From Marsupella aquatica (taxonomy: Eukaryota > Marchantiophyta): a DNA stretch of 64,000 bases. The notes beneath the pieces are model-generated. The model was not told where the DNA came from. It saw only the letters and a program-made list of their open reading frames with translations, and did not search any database. The stretch is from assembly GCA_973895155.1 (NCBI GenBank), contig OZ316898.1, positions 9,362,001-9,426,000 of the forward strand, written 5' to 3'. A program made the translations under genes and the position numbers. Positions 12,716 through 24,148 of the stretch are shown here, in pieces (the stretch's first letter is position 1; every line of letters begins with the position of its first letter).

Positions 12716-14799
12716 GGAATACACGCACCGGTGTCAAATTGTTTTGCTTCGTGTTTTACATCTCATCTCAAGCATTTTATTACAAACTGTTCCAGATGGC
12801 CTTGAAGTTTTCAATTCTGCCATAAGTTTTTTTTCCAGCTGATTAAAAATGTCAGTTGAGAATTGCTCAAAAACTGGGCTATTAAAGGATAAACATTGTT
12901 AAAATAAACATCTAGTTAGTACAGTTGAAGGAGGTCAAGTCTTGCAGCTTGACCTGTAAAATGAAAGCTTTTGCAGAGCATCGGCAGTGGAGGTTAACTG
13001 GTGAAATAAAAGCACCTTTGGTTGACCCTCGGTGCTTAAAGTTTTGGAATCGTAAACGAAATGGAATTTCTACTTCTTGAAGAGGAAATCATACGGCAAC
13101 AAATAAAGGCCCTAATTGGTGACGGAGTTTTTGCCCGAATCTCTCGTTTGAGAGTCAGCACATGTCATCGTTTGGAGAATACCTCTTTAATGATGCCTAA
13201 AACTTATGAGAATGCGGTTTCATTCTTTCGAGATTCAGGATGTATAACACTAATCTGGAGGCATTTTTTTGGCATATTTAAGCATGGAGCATGCACTACT
13301 GATGGAGACGCGGGCTATTTGTGTTTGGCCAGTTGGCTCACTGCAAGTAAATTCTTTCTCTATCACCCACGATGATAACTACACTGTCGGCCTTCTTTTG
13401 GAGCCTTGACCAATTCTATCTCTGAGCTTCTGTTAACGACAATGGGCGAAGTATCATGACGCATAAGAGAAAAAGTGGACTTCTATGGCCTCCAAAACGA
13501 GTCCTAAGTAAACCCAGTGTAGCACATACGAGTGGATTTGAGTACCTATTAGCTCGAGCTTCCTGATGCATTCCTTGGTAAGGGTTTGAAGACAGTGTGG
13601 TCTGTGAAAGATGTCAATGCTTCGGTCCTCCTTGGTAGTTCAACCGTCCTCCTTGGTACATCTTTGGATTCTTGCTTAGTTTGCAAATGAGTTGGTCTTC
13701 TTTCTCCTTCAGGTCTTAGGCCTACTTTTCCCTAAAGCGCCACTAGCCATGACAAAACCTGGATACACCAGGTTTCACCACTTTTAATACCTTTGTCGAG
13801 AAATTGTGGAACAAAGTCTCACTGTGGAGGAGAGAAATATGAAAAGGGAAAGGCTTACACACTTCTCCACTTCTCCTTTTATATGGCCAATGGTGGTTAC
13901 TAGCCATGACAAAACCTGGATTGATCGGGTTTCACCGTTTGTAGTACTTTTTTTCGTAAGGGTGGAAGAGAGGAATATGAAAAAGGGGTTTAGGGTGTAG
14001 GGTGAAGCGTGAGAACACATACGTGCCTGTTCGAATATCTCTGCTTTTAGTCAGATATGTCTGTTGGAGACCAATTGATAAATTAGAAAGTGGATATTAG
14101 CCTTTCGATTAAAGCTGGCTCTCAAATCAGAAGCTCCTAATTGGTGTCTGTTGTGCAGTGTGCCAAGTCAGCTTTTTGCATTGACAAAAACTCGCTGATC
14201 TTAGGACCTCTGATGTGTGATACTTCCTCAACTTTGTGATCCTCCAGGCTTTGAAGCACTGATCCCATCATTAGCGTCTGATGGAACCATCAGAGCGATG
14301 ACTTTAAAGTTCAAAAACGATCTATTTCAGATTTCTGCAATTCCGGCCACGTTGCAGTCCACACTTCTAATGAAGTTTTTCCTTGCAGACCTTGTGTCAT
14401 TTCATTTGGAGGTTACCTGTGGGGGAACTTCCCAAATGAATTAACCCGATTGATCGGACTGAATTGGTTTGCAGAACATTTCCCCCAGCTCATACTCAAA
14501 AGTCCTCTAAATCTTTCCCTAAGGATGGAGAGGTGCATGTTCATTTCTTACAGGTTATGCACCTCAGACAAGCTGTTCATCGTACTTTTCAAACTAATTC
14601 CAACTTCATTGTATAGAAGAGATTACAAACTGATTTTGAATGTATTAAGTAACAGAAAACATCCTGCCAGGTCCTAGGATGTAACCCGCAGTGACCAGCC
14701 CACTGTAGACTTCCATGATGGAGATACTGTAAGGATAACATTGAAAGGCTACTAGAAAAAGGGTGAATCAATCTAATGCCAAGTGGCTGCGTTAGATCA
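12716..14799. other. Intergenic, between convergent genes
   Basis: The 3' flank of MIC60 and of the UPF0548 gene. No supported gene. Two related segments occur at about 13743-13860 and 13900-13985; both contain a ccatgacaaaacctgga stretch followed by a gaaatatgaaaa-like stretch, so this is a local duplication. Confidence 0.45.
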
Positions 14800-16200
14800 T
14801 CAATTGTCTTTATTGATCTCTTTTACCATTGCTTCCGAAGAGTGCTTGGCGAACTGAAGCTGCTGAAATTTTACAACAGGGAATCCTACAATGGAGAGAA
14901 AGTGGGCAGGTTTTGAAAATGAATATATGTCATACCACACGGTGTCATCTTCCTTGTTCCATTCGACTGCAAATCTCTCCTCTCCTGCCTGCACTCAAAG
15001 CATTCACACAGTAGAATCAAGGAACGCATCTAACGGCTGTGGGTACACGTGCTATCTGCGTTTGAAACTACAATTCTGCCAGATTGCGATCGAGCAGAGC
15101 CTTGATATCCTATACGACCATATTTTTTGCCCTCTGTTTGCATTACTCGTCAGAACCACTCTGCATTCACGGTCTAGCCCATTTTCCACCGACAAAACTC
15201 GAAATCATGTGGGGGGAGAGCACCTTCACACACAGGATTTCTTCTCGATACAAATGCTGGGAGAAAGAGTGGAGAAGGCTGTAGGAAAGGGGAAGAAATG
15301 GATACACGTGCTACTCCTTTTCCTGTAAGCAGCTCCACTTCCCACCAAAGCAGCGATTTTCCAAAAAATATTGGAAGGATAACTGGAAGATGACCATACC
15401 AGTAAGTGACCTCTAAGAGTGCCACCTGCAAATGCGAAAGCCGACGATCCAGAAGTCTTCTCTGATAAATTGCTATCTCCTCGATTAGCTGGCGAAATCT
15501 TCACTTGGCCATCTCTCAGAGTGTCCGTAATGTAAAGAATCTGCAGTGGATTGACCAGCCAAGCAACCAACTCATGAGCCTGGATGCCAAACTTGCCCCC
15601 AACTTTGATCTGTGTACTAGGGTCAACAGAAACTGATCCCAGCTGCAAGTGCCTGCACTATTAAGAGGAATTCCTTCAGCGCAAGCACATCAAATACCAA
15701 GCCCTAATGAACAGTATAGCCAAAACTTACGACAAAAGCGCCAGTGTACTTAAATGAGAACCATCAGGAGCCGAAAATCGCATCTACGACTGACTGATTG
15801 CTGTCTTAAGCAATTGAGGGACCAAAAGAAAGACTTTCCATCGTACGGACCTCCAATTCTGCAGCTTGTCTTTTGCTTTACTGAATGTGTTGAGTCCCGA
15901 CCCAAGTCTCACACGACTGTGATTGATAGAAAATCCATTCCTTTTCAGTTCCTGGACTTTGTCGGCAGCAAACGGTGCCTCTGAAGTCATTCCCACGTAC
16001 TTCTCCTCGTAGTTGAAACCCCTGCATCACTAAAATTTCAGTTTTGGAGGGAAAGTAATAATTCACACTCCCATCGTCCGACATGCACACGATTTCGGCA
16101 TATCACTGGAGAAACTGAACTGAGATAGCAGAAATTACTCGCTAAGCAGATTTAAACTTTTTCCCAGGTGAGCTTGGTCGGACCCAAGCCCAAAGACCAT
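14800..16200 (-). CDS. UPF0548 (DUF1990) family protein, four exons
   Basis: Exons read on the minus strand: 16200-16139, 16021-15851, 15652-15400, 14988-14800, giving 224 aa; the family is usually about 200. All joins are GT-AG and keep the frame (phases 2, 2, 0). The donor at 15850 (GTCCGT) is weak but is required by the protein match. Family features are FNYEEKYVGMTSEAPF, NHSRVRLGSG, VGGKFGIQAHELVAWLVNPLQ, GTLRGHLLAGEERFAVEW, and VWYDIYSFSKPAHF with KHSSEAMVKEI near the end. The start at 16200 (MVFGLG) matches the family's usual MVF-type start, although the frame is open up to an ATG at 16347. The family is conserved in plants and bacteria, but I know of no established reaction. The gene is convergent with MIC60, with about 2.1 kb between the coding ends. 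Confidence 0.87.
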
Positions 16201-16980
16201 TCGAATAAAATCATGGATGCCATGGACTTCGACAAGCGACCACACGAGATGCAGGGCAGAGGTGTTACTGGCAGGATGCAAGGAAAGAAGCCTCATCCTT
16301 GGGAGAAGGGCGACTCCACCAGAGCGCTGGCAACCACATTTTCCCAATTATCCCAATTATGAAGGGAAATGGATCATCCGAGCTGCTACTCTGCTGTAAT
16401 TGTGTACAGAATCTCAAAGGGCATCACAAAGCTTAGCCTGGACAGAAGTTACAGTTCTGCTGAGTAACCTGTGACTAGTGTTCCTGGACTACACTCACAT
16501 ACACACGCGGAGCTCAGTCAAATTGGCCAGTCAAGCTGTGGGGCGATAATCCTGGGAGCGAGTGTTTCCTTTTGTATTGTTGCGCAGATGGCACTTAATG
16601 GCAAACTAGCCTGGCTACCCATTCCTTGAACTTAAATCCAATTAAAAAATATATACTCTTTTGGGTTATCTTTACATACCTATTTTTTTGCACCTTTTAG
16701 ATTTGTCTTACTGAGAATCATTATACATTTTGTCCTTGTTTTGAGTTACAGTCTAGAGACTTCACTCTAGACCATAGCCCTTAAAAGTAGCTTATGTTTG
16801 AGATTATATGGTAAGATTGAGAACCCTTCCCTTACCAAAAATGTTGTAGTCATATTATGACCATTAAATTTATGTAGGGTCAGATCTGGGGTGGCCGGTA
16901 AGTCAGGTGTCTGAACCTTTTAAACGTTTCTTTGCATCATTTGGAAGCCCATCTACCTGGTATCAAATGTGTGAAAAAGT
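16201..16980. other. Upstream region of the UPF0548 gene
   Basis: Probable promoter and leader of the minus-strand UPF0548 gene, followed by AT-rich sequence. No further gene is visible. Confidence 0.35.
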
Positions 16981-16984
16981 GCAC

Positions 16985-17260
16985 TGAAAGAACCAATTGG
17001 ATGTGGTCAATTGGCCAGGGGGAGCATAGAATTAAGAGGTCCTAGGTTCAGTGCCCCCTCCACATGCAATGGTTGTGGAGAGTGAGTGTGTGGGTGAGTG
17101 GAGTGTAGTGGTGGGAATACTAGTTTCTCCTCAGCCCCTTACTGGTTTGCTTTGGGCTCTCTAATTGTACTCCTTTGAGTTTAATTAGTACATTTGTCAC
17201 CTTTTTTATCGCTATCATTTTTTTTATTTATTTTTTATTTTTTCAATTTTTAAGTGAAAT
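16985..17260 (+). mobile_element. tRNA-derived SINE candidate
   Basis: A box A-like tggtcaattgg at 17004-17014 is followed 30 bases later by a box B-like ggttcagtgcc at 17045-17055, the arrangement of a tRNA-type Pol III promoter. About 150 bases of unrelated body follow, then a long T-rich tail at about 17200-17250. No tRNA cloverleaf is complete, so I read it as a SINE rather than a tRNA gene. A second weaker box B-like gggttcaaatg lies at about 17328-17338. Confidence 0.4.
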
Positions 17261-18883
17261 CTATGAAACCCCACATAAGGAGAGGCATGACTGTGTGATA
17301 ACTCACTTGTTGAATCGATAGGTCTTGGGTTCAAATGTTTTCATCACTACAATTAAACAAAGTAAGTATAATTTTGAATAATCCAATGTTTAAAATTTTG
17401 CAAGCTATTCATTATCAAACAGCCATACCTGCTCACAAGTTAGCCTCAACATGCTCTCTCACCGTCAGCTAGGGGAGGCAAGGAGTGGGCCAGCCAACCA
17501 AGAGAGGGCATAGTAGGATCAAAGTAATAGACCCAACCCAACGTGGAAGGTCGAAAAGTGTGCTACGATTAGGGTAGAGGACATGGAAACCATCCAATGC
17601 TCAAATCTGTAAAGTGTTCAATTGTTCCAAGCTAACTATAGATAATGTGTTAACAGAGTAATCTTACTAATAAAGCGCCGACTACAAGCTAGAGTTGGGA
17701 AATTGGGTTTAGTGTGAAGCCTCTAGAGAGTAATTCCATGGCCCATCATGTGAATAGTAAAATTCATGACTGTGATATATATCAAATGATACTCATACAT
17801 ATTTTTTGTCATTATTTCTATTTACATTCAAAAAATGTGTTTTATGGTCCCATATATGTGCATAGAAAGAGTGATCTGGTATGTTATGTATGATTATCAA
17901 AATGATAACATGCATGATAATTTTTTCATCTGTTCATTCACCTTAGAAGATAATATGAATATACTTTGGTGATGATGTTATTGAGTTTCAAAGAACGGGG
18001 CTATTGAAAATAAATTGCAAACTCATCAAACTAAACAAAATGTAAAAGTATTTATTTAGAGTATTGAAACCAATGCAATGTAATAAATCTCAGTTCCAAG
18101 AGTTTCTGAGACCCAAAGAGAAATTCCTTCACTCGGCAATCAACTCTTTGTTCCAAGATTGTCTGAGGCCGAAGCGGTAATCGCTTTGCTCCGGAATCTC
18201 TTCTGGGATCCAAGATTTTCTCAAGCCCAGTGCGCAATCAGCGCCATTCAGGTCAGTCGCAATTTCTTCCAAGCTCTTTCTGATGATTGTTGTTCGTCAC
18301 GCATTTCATGGGTTACTTGGGAAAGCCCTCGCTTTGCTCAGGAAGCTGTTTTTTTTCTCAAGCCCAAGTCTTTCATTAGCCGGATTTAGGTTGGTGGCGA
18401 TTTTCTTCGAAGATCGTTCGAGGAATGAATGTTGTTCATGGCCCGTTCCATTCCTTGCTTCTTGATCGCAGCTGTTTGGGACTAGCGTGCAGCGTTCAAG
18501 AGACTCGAAGTTGATGAGAGCGAAACTCAGGTACGTGTAGAAACGAGAGGGTTGGAACGGATGAAGTCGCATGACCTAATAATCGCTGTAAGACTTGAGA
18601 AGGAAGAAGACGTCCAAAATGTCATCGTGAATGAGTAAAATAATGATGCATCAAGTACGAACGTTAAGTATGCAAGTTCTTTGGAAGTAGTGGTAGTAGC
18701 TCTGACTCAAACACCCTGCATTAGATGATTCGTTGCACTGACAACTGATATGATGATCATAAAACTATGCAGGATTCACTGTACTCCCTGAATTGCTCCA
18801 CAAAAAGAGTTTCTAGCTCTTTGTGTCGAAGATTTAGAGAACGGAAACCGTTAGGGCGCTCGTTTCTATTGCTGGGGAGGAGG
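17261..18883. other. Intergenic and probable TIM10 promoter and leader
   Basis: AT-rich and featureless to about 18060. From 18060 to 18880 the composition is more mixed, with a degenerate internal repeat (ttctgaggcc/ttctcaagccc-type phrases at about 18100-18370). This probably holds the TIM10 promoter and 5' leader, possibly with a leader intron, but no transcription start can be fixed. Confidence 0.35.
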
Positions 18884-19147
18884 ATGGCCTCCAATGTACG
18901 TGGACCAGATGGGCTTCCTGTTGAAAAGGAACAGATCTTTCGAATGGCACAACAGGAGATGGAGTACAGGGTCGACCTATTCAACAAGTTGACCCAGACA
19001 TGCTTTGAGAAGTGCATCGAAAGAAAGTACAAGGAGTCAGAGCTGAACGTGGGAGAGAACAGCTGCATTGATCGCTGTGTTGCGAAATACTGGCAGGTGA
19101 CAGGGATTGTAGGGCAAATGCTGGGTTCGAGTAAGCCTGGGATGTAG
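18884..19147 (+). CDS. TIM10: Mitochondrial intermembrane-space chaperone Tim10
   Basis: An 87-aa small TIM protein in one coding exon. It carries the defining twin CX3C motif, CFEKC and CIDRC, separated by 16 residues, which forms two disulfides through the Mia40 route. Tim10 pairs with Tim9 in a hexamer that escorts hydrophobic carrier precursors across the intermembrane space to the TIM22 complex. No presequence or membrane segment is expected or seen. The usual family start is the Met at 18884 (MASNVRG); the frame is open upstream to a Met at 18767, adding 39 residues with no family counterpart. The C-terminal GQMLGSSKPGM is typical of plant Tim10. Confidence 0.95.
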   Translation: MASNVRGPDGLPVEKEQIFRMAQQEMEYRVDLFNKLTQTCFEKCIERKYKESELNVGENSCIDRCVAKYWQVTGIVGQMLGSSKPGM

Positions 19148-21596
19148 GGTTTACTAAGTAGTAGTGCCTTTCTCGCCAACTTCTACTGTATGAGTGGTGC
19201 CTTTCCTTTCCCTTGCGTTGTCTCCACTCAGGCTTCATAGACCTAAAAGTTTAGAAGGAAGCGAGTGTCAGCGTTTTCGGGCTCGAGGAGCTGCTCGTTT
19301 TGGATTATATCTGGCACGGATCAGTTGGAGATGTCATCTCTAGTGTTCCACGAGCACCGCAGTTTAAGCGTTACTCGTTGCAAGGTCAAATGTAATGGGC
19401 CTAATGAAGTATAAGCAAATGTCCTTTTGACTTCAGTTTGTTCAAGAGTGATGAATTCGGGGTGCGTGTGAAAATGAGATATTTCACGAGTCTGGGATGA
19501 GATGGCGTAATCATCCTACATCTTTTGGGATGTTTGTGCTGTCAATTTGGTGCAGAATGCGTAAGCTCGGTTGTGTTGTGCAGACCAAGGTGGCTTGACT
19601 TGAAACTCAAGATGCACATTCGTTTACCTACAATTTTCGATCCTGGCACGATGCTGTGCCAGCCAGCACCCAACTCACTGCTGTAATGGTAGAAATTCAA
19701 GGTAATAGTCACGGAATGGCTCGAACAGATTTTCTGCATAGGAGCAAGACAATTGTAAACGCAATAGGGCGGTCAGAGGCCACGCAAGGGAATGTAAAGA
19801 GTGAGAAAGGTGTGGAGGACCATGTGATTTGAAACAGGTTGTCAGCAGTATTTTGCGTCGAGAACTCATCAAGCATCCGGCTCTTTCGCTGATTGGGCAC
19901 TCCTTACCCTTCATCCTGTTTTCGAAACTGTCGAATAACCCTTGCATCAGCTATTTCTTCGAGTTAAAAGACTGATTGATCATTAGAGTTAACAGCATGA
20001 CCATTTTATGTCAACCTTTGGCAAACCATTTGGTCTGTGTCTCTGTTTTGCAAATGGAGAGTACTACTCAGTCTCATTTTCCTCAAATTAGAAGCTCAAG
20101 ATTGTGAATGGATCTTGATCCTCAGTCTCATCAGAACACTTGCAAAGCTGGTATTAGGTGTGTTGAGCTGGAGCTACAAAGGCAGACATCCGAAATACGA
20201 GCTGTGCAGAGCCCATCCAAAAGCAATGCATACACTGAGCATATTTGAATACTTGAAGCGATAGCAGTGCTAGAAAGAATTTACAGTAATGAGATGGCAG
20301 TACTCGATCGTGCCAATGTTGCATCATCAGAAATGGATTCCAATCATCGCAATAAGTTAAATCAAGTCTTAGAAGTTTGGCACCCACTGACAGGATTTTA
20401 GCCTGCTAATGCCAAATTTGGACAAAATGTCTACCAAGAACGTTTCCATTACATCATTTCTTCTACATGCTTGTGAAATCTGGAAAAAACTTTAAACGCA
20501 TTGCACTATGGAAAATTATGAAAATCAAAATTTATCTTCCTCCAGTTTTCCAATGTAAATTACATGAGCTTGAATGGAACTAATCAGCAAGATTTCTCCA
20601 GCATTTGTAAAGTGAGCTGCGATCTTTGCTTCAGTCATGGGTGCCGGAACAGAAACTACAAGCCCATAGGCCGGCAGGGAAAGTTTTGTTCTCTCTCAAA
20701 CAGTATCTTTACAGAATAGTGTAGGCCAATCCATGCACACAAGGGGGTTTCGTGCCTGTCCTCAAAAAGAGGAACCCAAGGGTGATTGACTCCGGACAAG
20801 TGAATATTGGAAAAACTATGTCGGGAGGAGTCGTGGCGATCCGTGCAGTAACACCGATTTTAATCGGAGGTCCGGCTCTTTTCTCATGCATGGTCTTCGT
20901 ACAAAATTAGTTCGTGGACCTGTGTTGGACTTCTGGTGATGACCTTTTGGAAGAACGAACATTATTTATGTACAGAAATTACTCAACCAGTAACGATGGT
21001 TGTGGCAATGTGGCAAAGGTTACTTACAATGAGTATGTAGCAAAATTCATCATTAATTTTATCTCATTCTTTATTGGGTTCACGATGTTTTAACATTTAT
21101 TGGTTAAAACATGATGACATTCAGGATGTGACAACCGTCATTGCTCGGGACTCTGGTCGCCATGGAGCAACGACGATTTTCCCCCTCGGGATGGTCTTTC
21201 TAACCGGCGGCGGGCGGATCTGGTCTTTTCTAGGGCCAGGGTTCGTGCTCTTGGGGATGTGGTGGTTGCTAATCCTACTGGTGGGAGCCATGTCGTGGTT
21301 GCCCGGCTCAAATCACTATATTCATTAAAACTGGAATTATAAAGGATATAGAGAAATTTGGAGATTTAAAAACATAATTTTAGGCATGAAAAATGAAAAT
21401 TCAAGCATCATTAAATATAAATTTGGGGACAAAATTGAAATTTGTGGAAAATGAAATATTAAATTGGATGATTTAACAAAACATTTGGGTGATAAGTGTT
21501 CATTTGGTTGGAAGATAGATAGAAGCTAGTAATATCAAGGACTTTGTTTTCCCTGACCAAGATACTCCAGGATTCAGATAGGCACTAGAAGTCAAA
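19148..21596. other. Intergenic, no supported gene
   Basis: TIM10 3' flank followed by sequence with only short frames. The patch at 21110-21320 has higher GC and a short open frame (21074-21328, 84 aa), but I recognise nothing in it. From 21330 to 21590 the DNA is very AT-rich. Confidence 0.4.
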
Positions 21597-22960
21597 ATGT
21601 CGGCGGAAGGCACTCTCATGATTTGTTTCAAGGGCATCACAAATCAATCATTGAATGACTGCAAGATAATTATTACTCTAGGTCCAGTCGTCCTTGTGAA
21701 CACGGACAACAATCGCAATGCAACAATTATTGTTGAGTCCAAAGAGAAATCTCAGTGGATGAGACTCCTTGTGCCAATAAAACTCTACTCAACTTTACTT
21801 AATGTTGAGTGGATGGCACGATTGGAGATAAGCGTAGCTGATATGGGATTCTTCTTGGATGGAGTAACAATTGATCAGATGTTTGAGAAGACTCGTTCTC
21901 AAATAAGTGGAGTTGACCTGGTGTTCGGATCTCTTTACGTAAAGAAGCACATGCATGATACTGCGGACAGTGTGGACCCTCCGTCTACTTGGATAGTTCA
22001 AAGGATGATTGAGAACACACATTTTTCATATGAGCAGGCAATTGACAAGAGTTTCATTTTTTGTCTGGAGTTTCAAGAGGCCGTGTGCTGAACGTGGATT
22101 TTAGAGATGAAGAAAAAAGAAGCAAAGCATAAGGCAAAAGAGAGAAAGAAGACGGTGGAAAGAAGCGCACAATCAAAGATAGAGGAGAAACAGAAGCTTA
22201 GAGAGCTACCAGTTGTTCAAGAAGAGAAACAATTTGGGACTTCATGCCGTAAGAAGAAGGCTCAAAACGATGAAGATGTTGAGTGCTTGAAAAGAAGCAA
22301 ACAAAGAAGCCAAAAGGTTGCAAAATCAAAACCAATGCAAGCGTCGACATCAAACTTTGTCTTGCATTTAGAGGATGATACGTGTCCAACAAAAGGACTC
22401 AAAGACTTAGATGATGTGCTCAAAGGCCAAGAGGTTTTGTGGAATATTGAGCAGTATTATACTTTTGGCATCCGCGAAGTTTTGGATATTCTTGTCCAAA
22501 GTATTATTCCGCCATCGGCTATTTTTGTATATCGAATGTTCAATCTTTTGCATGCAATGGAGATATCTAAGTCTATGATAAAAAACCCTGGCCAAGAACC
22601 ACAAGTTGTTGATTTGATTCAGTATCGCGAGGCCACTAAACAGTTGTTTCATTATGACAACACACCTCAAGATAGGAAAGAGTTTTTGATTGGGGTGAAG
22701 AAGCAGGAGATCCAATCCAATTCCTTGCAATCAGTGGCCAACATTCAGCAAGAGCTGCCCAATGGATCCAAGGGTGGGCAAAGATTGACGCCAAGCTAAT
22801 AGATCTAGCCAACAAACTAAAGTACAGGAAAGCAAGGATCCTATCTGCCCTTACTCCGAAGACAATTTGGGTTGAACATTCAAGTTTATCGAATGCTATC
22901 AATAATACTATGCAGTTTAAGTCTTGTTTTTTAGAGACTATTGTTCATGCAAGAAGGTAG
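21597..22960 (+). pseudogene. Broken open frame of unknown family
   Basis: Two open frames, 21597-22088 and 22107-22796, share one reading frame and are separated by a single TGA at 22089-22091. After about 22765 the frame shifts and coding-like sequence continues (DAKLIDLANKLKYRKARIL) to a TAG near 22960. Joined, this would be about 450 residues. The first part has mixed alpha/beta composition; the middle (from 22107) is a highly basic Lys/Glu-rich segment like a nuclear or DNA-binding linker; the last part is probably helical. I recognise no domain. One nonsense codon plus one frameshift suggests a decayed gene, possibly an accessory gene of a transposon. No introns are apparent. Confidence 0.45.
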
Positions 22961-23197
22961 TTTGAGGAGTGTGGGAAACCACCACATCCAGGGATTGGGA
23001 CCAATCATAATACACACAGGAAAAAATATCAGGTAAATATCCAAGCAAGGCAAACTATTCTTGGTTCCTAAATTTCCTGTACATTTTGTTTCATGGTTCA
23101 AAATTGATTGATAACTTGTATCTACGATCAAGACTTCCTGGTCATCTTTGTAGCATCTACACTAGGTAGGACTGGAAAGTCGACATACAAAGTTTCT

Positions 23198-23954
23198 AGG
23201 GCTGTGTTCCATTCACCCTCTTTTATGGCCTGCCCTTGTTGTGTGACCCTCTCCAAGATTGTCGGAGTGAATGACAGACATTTGTGGTTTTGGGGGTCAC
23301 CGCATGTTAAATCTACGTCAAGTTAATGCGGTCATTATACCAGAACATAAACCAATACACTATATTTATTATCTACAAACCAAGTGATTTCAACAACATG
23401 TGTCTTGATTTATGTTCTGGTTGTACGGTTGACGTAGATTTAATGCGCGGTTGGGGGTCGCCTTTGAATATATGGCCAAAATGGGAAGGCAGCGAGGCCC
23501 TTCCGCTTTGCAGTTCCACCCTTTGTGTGACCGGTGAAGTCGAAGGGTCTCTAATCATTTGCACTACGGCTCAACAAGTGCAGCAACAGAGCAGTTACGG
23601 TATTCACGAAAGAAAGCAGCACGAGGCGGATGAGGATGAGAATGTCGCACAATTGAGATCAACAACAATGCCAACAAATTGCTCAGGAACTACCAAAACC
23701 CAAGGTGTGTGTGGTGAGGGGGACGAAGAGCAATGTTGAGAAGAACAGCAAAGTGCAATGTCGAGAAAAGTGAGAAGTTGACGGTGACTCCAGGTCACCG
23801 TCGTATCGAGCCGGTGGACCGTCACCGCTTTAAACAAACGTTTTGGGGGTGAGGAGTGCGATGGAACCCCGGCGGCTAAAAACGGTGGGATCACCGAGCA
23901 GGGGGCGGGCGGAAGGGGGTATCGTGCGCCCGAGGGCGAATGGAACACATCCCT
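23198..23954. mobile_element. Small non-autonomous DNA transposon with terminal inverted repeats
   Basis: The left end agggctgtgttccattc at 23198 continues to 23220 and is matched by its reverse complement at 23932-23954; 21 of 23 bases pair. The element is 757 bp and has no transposase. It is flanked by TA on both sides (inside ...ctag and ccctaa...), but no longer target duplication is clear, so the superfamily is open. It carries a nested foldback (next entry) and ends about 195 bp before the HDA15-like start codon, inside the likely promoter or leader. Confidence 0.6.
23291..23459. repeat. Foldback (inverted repeat) nested in the transposon
   Basis: The left arm, about 23291-23351, contains ttaaatctacgtcaa and accagaacataaa. 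The right arm, about 23409-23459, contains tttatgttctggt and ttgacgtagatttaa. The arms pair over about 50 bases with small gaps around a loop of about 57 bases. Confidence 0.65.
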
Positions 23955-24148
23955 AATAAAATTCCCCAACTTGAAACTTGACTCGTTGTGTGTTTCATAG
24001 AAAGTCATCTTTCTACGGTGGGTTCTTAACTGGGTGTTTTAACATGTGCAGGCGGGATTCATCTGCTCTTCTCAGCCAGCACAGTGCTGGCAATTGGCCC
24101 ATTTGTTGGTCTGCTGGCAATCGGAGCACCTGAATAAAGAATTGTACA

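Noticed and set aside
17275-17345. tRNA gene suggested by gggttcaaatg
   Set aside because: No acceptor-stem pairing or anticodon arm could be made; at best a SINE remnant.
23326-23739. 137-aa plus-strand frame
   Set aside because: Lies inside the inverted-repeat transposon and spans its foldback; no domain.
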